The translations under genes were made by a program, and so were the position numbers. From positions 26,158,033-26,222,032 of the forward strand of contig NC_135170.1 in the NCBI RefSeq assembly GCF_041146795.1: DNA of 64,000 bases. The letters are read 5' to 3'. Below, piece by piece: positions 62,601 through 64,000 of this stretch. Below the pieces are notes generated by a model. That model saw only the letters and a program-made list of their open reading frames with translations. It searched no databases and was not told the DNA's origin. Each line of letters begins with the position of its first letter. Position 1 is the first letter of the stretch. The DNA is from Maylandia zebra (Eukaryota > Chordata > Actinopteri > Cichliformes > Cichlidae).

Positions 62601-64000
62601 GAAATTACACTTTCAGTGACACTATGAACTCTTCATTGTCAAGTTCAAAACTCTGTGGCATTGTAAGATTGTGAAGAATATTTATTGTGTATCAAAGAGA
62701 AAAGCCTTCCAAAAATTTGTACTAAACCATTTGTAGATATGCTTTTAAATATAACTTTTAATAACATTAAATTTTACTGTATTATATCAAATAGTTAGAA
62801 ATAATGGAAAATGGCAGTCGGTGCCAAGATCTCGAGCTCCACACAGACAATCAACCTATTAAAACTAATAACAGTGACTGATTTTTACTGAGTGACAGAA
62901 ACAACTAAAACTGGCATTACAAAGTTGGTTACCTGAGAAGGAAACCACTATAATCAGAGACATATAAAGAAACAAACAAGATTTCATGCACTTTGAAGTT
63001 ATGCTGTGAAAAACAAGACAGAGGATACATTGGTTTTGGAACAGTGTCTGGAACAGTAACAATGGCAACTGTCACAGACACTGTAATACAGTCACTTGAG
63101 AATCTGTTTTCCTGTAAGAACAACAAATAGCACAGTAGCTGGACAACAAGGAAGGGCAAGTGAACTTCTCTACATGAAGTGATGTGTCCTGTTCTATGGA
63201 ACAGCTTTGCTTTCTATGAAAGTGCTTTCTGCTGTTTTTCTAAATTCCTTTCAAATGCCAAAGCACATATCTGCCTCTGCATTTTGTTTCTTTCCATTCT
63301 ACACTGGCCTCACATTGCTGTGGCCTTTCTTCTCTGCCTTCCTAAACCCTGTTCTAGTTCTGGTGCCAGGTTACAGCCAGGTATCTGGTGGAAGAAAGGA
63401 TCTTTTCTCCTATTTTGAATCTCCTGTTTCTGTAGGCTCCCAGGGGAAGGGGTGGGGTGGCTCCACTACTCATAGGACTGGTCTGACCACTCTCATGTGG
63501 CCATGCTCCACTCCACTGCTCTCCCATATTATGGGCCTTTTTCTACATTTGATGTCCCCTTCCATTGGAAAAAACAAAACAAAAAACAAATATCTCAACC
63601 TTGTCATTCTTAATGATTTTTGGTACTCTACCAACTTAGTAATTACACATTCACCGCTCCCACATCACTAACATATGAACACACTCATATACACAACACA
63701 AAGGATCAGAGGAACAAAAAAGGCAAACACAATCCCTGTGATGTAATTACACTTAATCTGGAGATTAATACACTTAGACCAAACACTGGGAGTGTTGTGT
63801 TGATTTTCACTCATAGTAGTTCAAAGTAAATTATGTGATCGTGAAATGAAGTTTAAAAAAATCGGTCCAAATAAAATTATACATTTACCCAATAAAAACA
63901 ATCCTGGCTATAGTTAATGATTGAAAAAATGTGGGTAGTGGTTACTAGTTTCACTTGCAGTTAAGTTACACATTGACTAATGTGTAATTACTTCTACTGG

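Larger units (their letters stand above)
55469..64000 (-). other. notch3 5' intron (open to the right)
   Basis: The exon at 55468 is entered in phase 2 within EGF1, so an upstream exon is required. No stretch encoding the C-x-N-G-G-x-C pattern of EGF1 or a signal peptide was found in these 8.5 kb. Contents seen are an RFX-type motif (57055-57068), a G-rich block (59252-59294), a C16 run (59613-59628), a GT/G run (59927-59951), and many short meaningless open frames. Confidence 0.6.

Overview
This is a vertebrate nuclear window from a ray-finned fish, probably a percomorph teleost. The genes are split into many short exons with GT-AG (twice GC-AG) introns. Introns and spacers are AT-rich and hold typical teleost repeats: a tRNA-derived SINE, relics of a LINE, a Tc1/mariner element and a hAT element, and the common AATTC-rich fish repeat. 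Species cannot be fixed from the sequence. All exon models below were built by hand from splice consensus, reading phase and remembered family proteins; every junction listed keeps phase.

Layout. (1) 1-21486, plus strand: 3' sixteen coding exons of camsap3, a microtubule minus-end-binding protein; its first coding exon(s) lie to the left of the window. (2) 24064-27358, minus strand: a complete seven-exon NR5A (Ftz-F1) orphan nuclear receptor, 543 aa, best read as nr5a5. It is tail-to-tail with camsap3. (3) 28598-29964: a 1.37-kb hAT-type element with an 8-bp target-site duplication and a decayed transposase fragment. (4) 30354-31915, minus strand: a complete secreted SOUL/heme-binding protein (219 aa) whose ATG is split by an intron. 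(5) 35505-37851, plus strand: complete six-exon rdh8-type retinol dehydrogenase (308 aa). (6) 40521-55468, minus strand: 31 coding exons of notch3 (about 2,420 codons), from within EGF repeat 1 to the stop. The signal-peptide exon and the start of EGF1 were not found; they are probably beyond the right edge, so 55469-64000 is read as notch3 intron.

Context. From established knowledge, CAMSAP3, RDH8 and NOTCH3 all lie on human 19p13. The local set camsap3 - NR5A - rdh8 - notch3 therefore represents the 19p13 member of the 9q34/19p13 paralogon, and that is why I prefer camsap3 over camsap1, notch3 over notch1, and nr5a5 (lost in mammals) over nr5a1. The genes do not form a pathway: cytoskeleton, steroidogenic-type transcription factor, heme binding, visual/retinoid metabolism and Notch signalling are simply neighbours. 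I found no CRISPR array, operon or unknown multigene system. The points of interest are gene-structural: a split start codon, two GC donors, an extra EGF repeat, well-bounded mobile elements, and candidate regulatory motifs.
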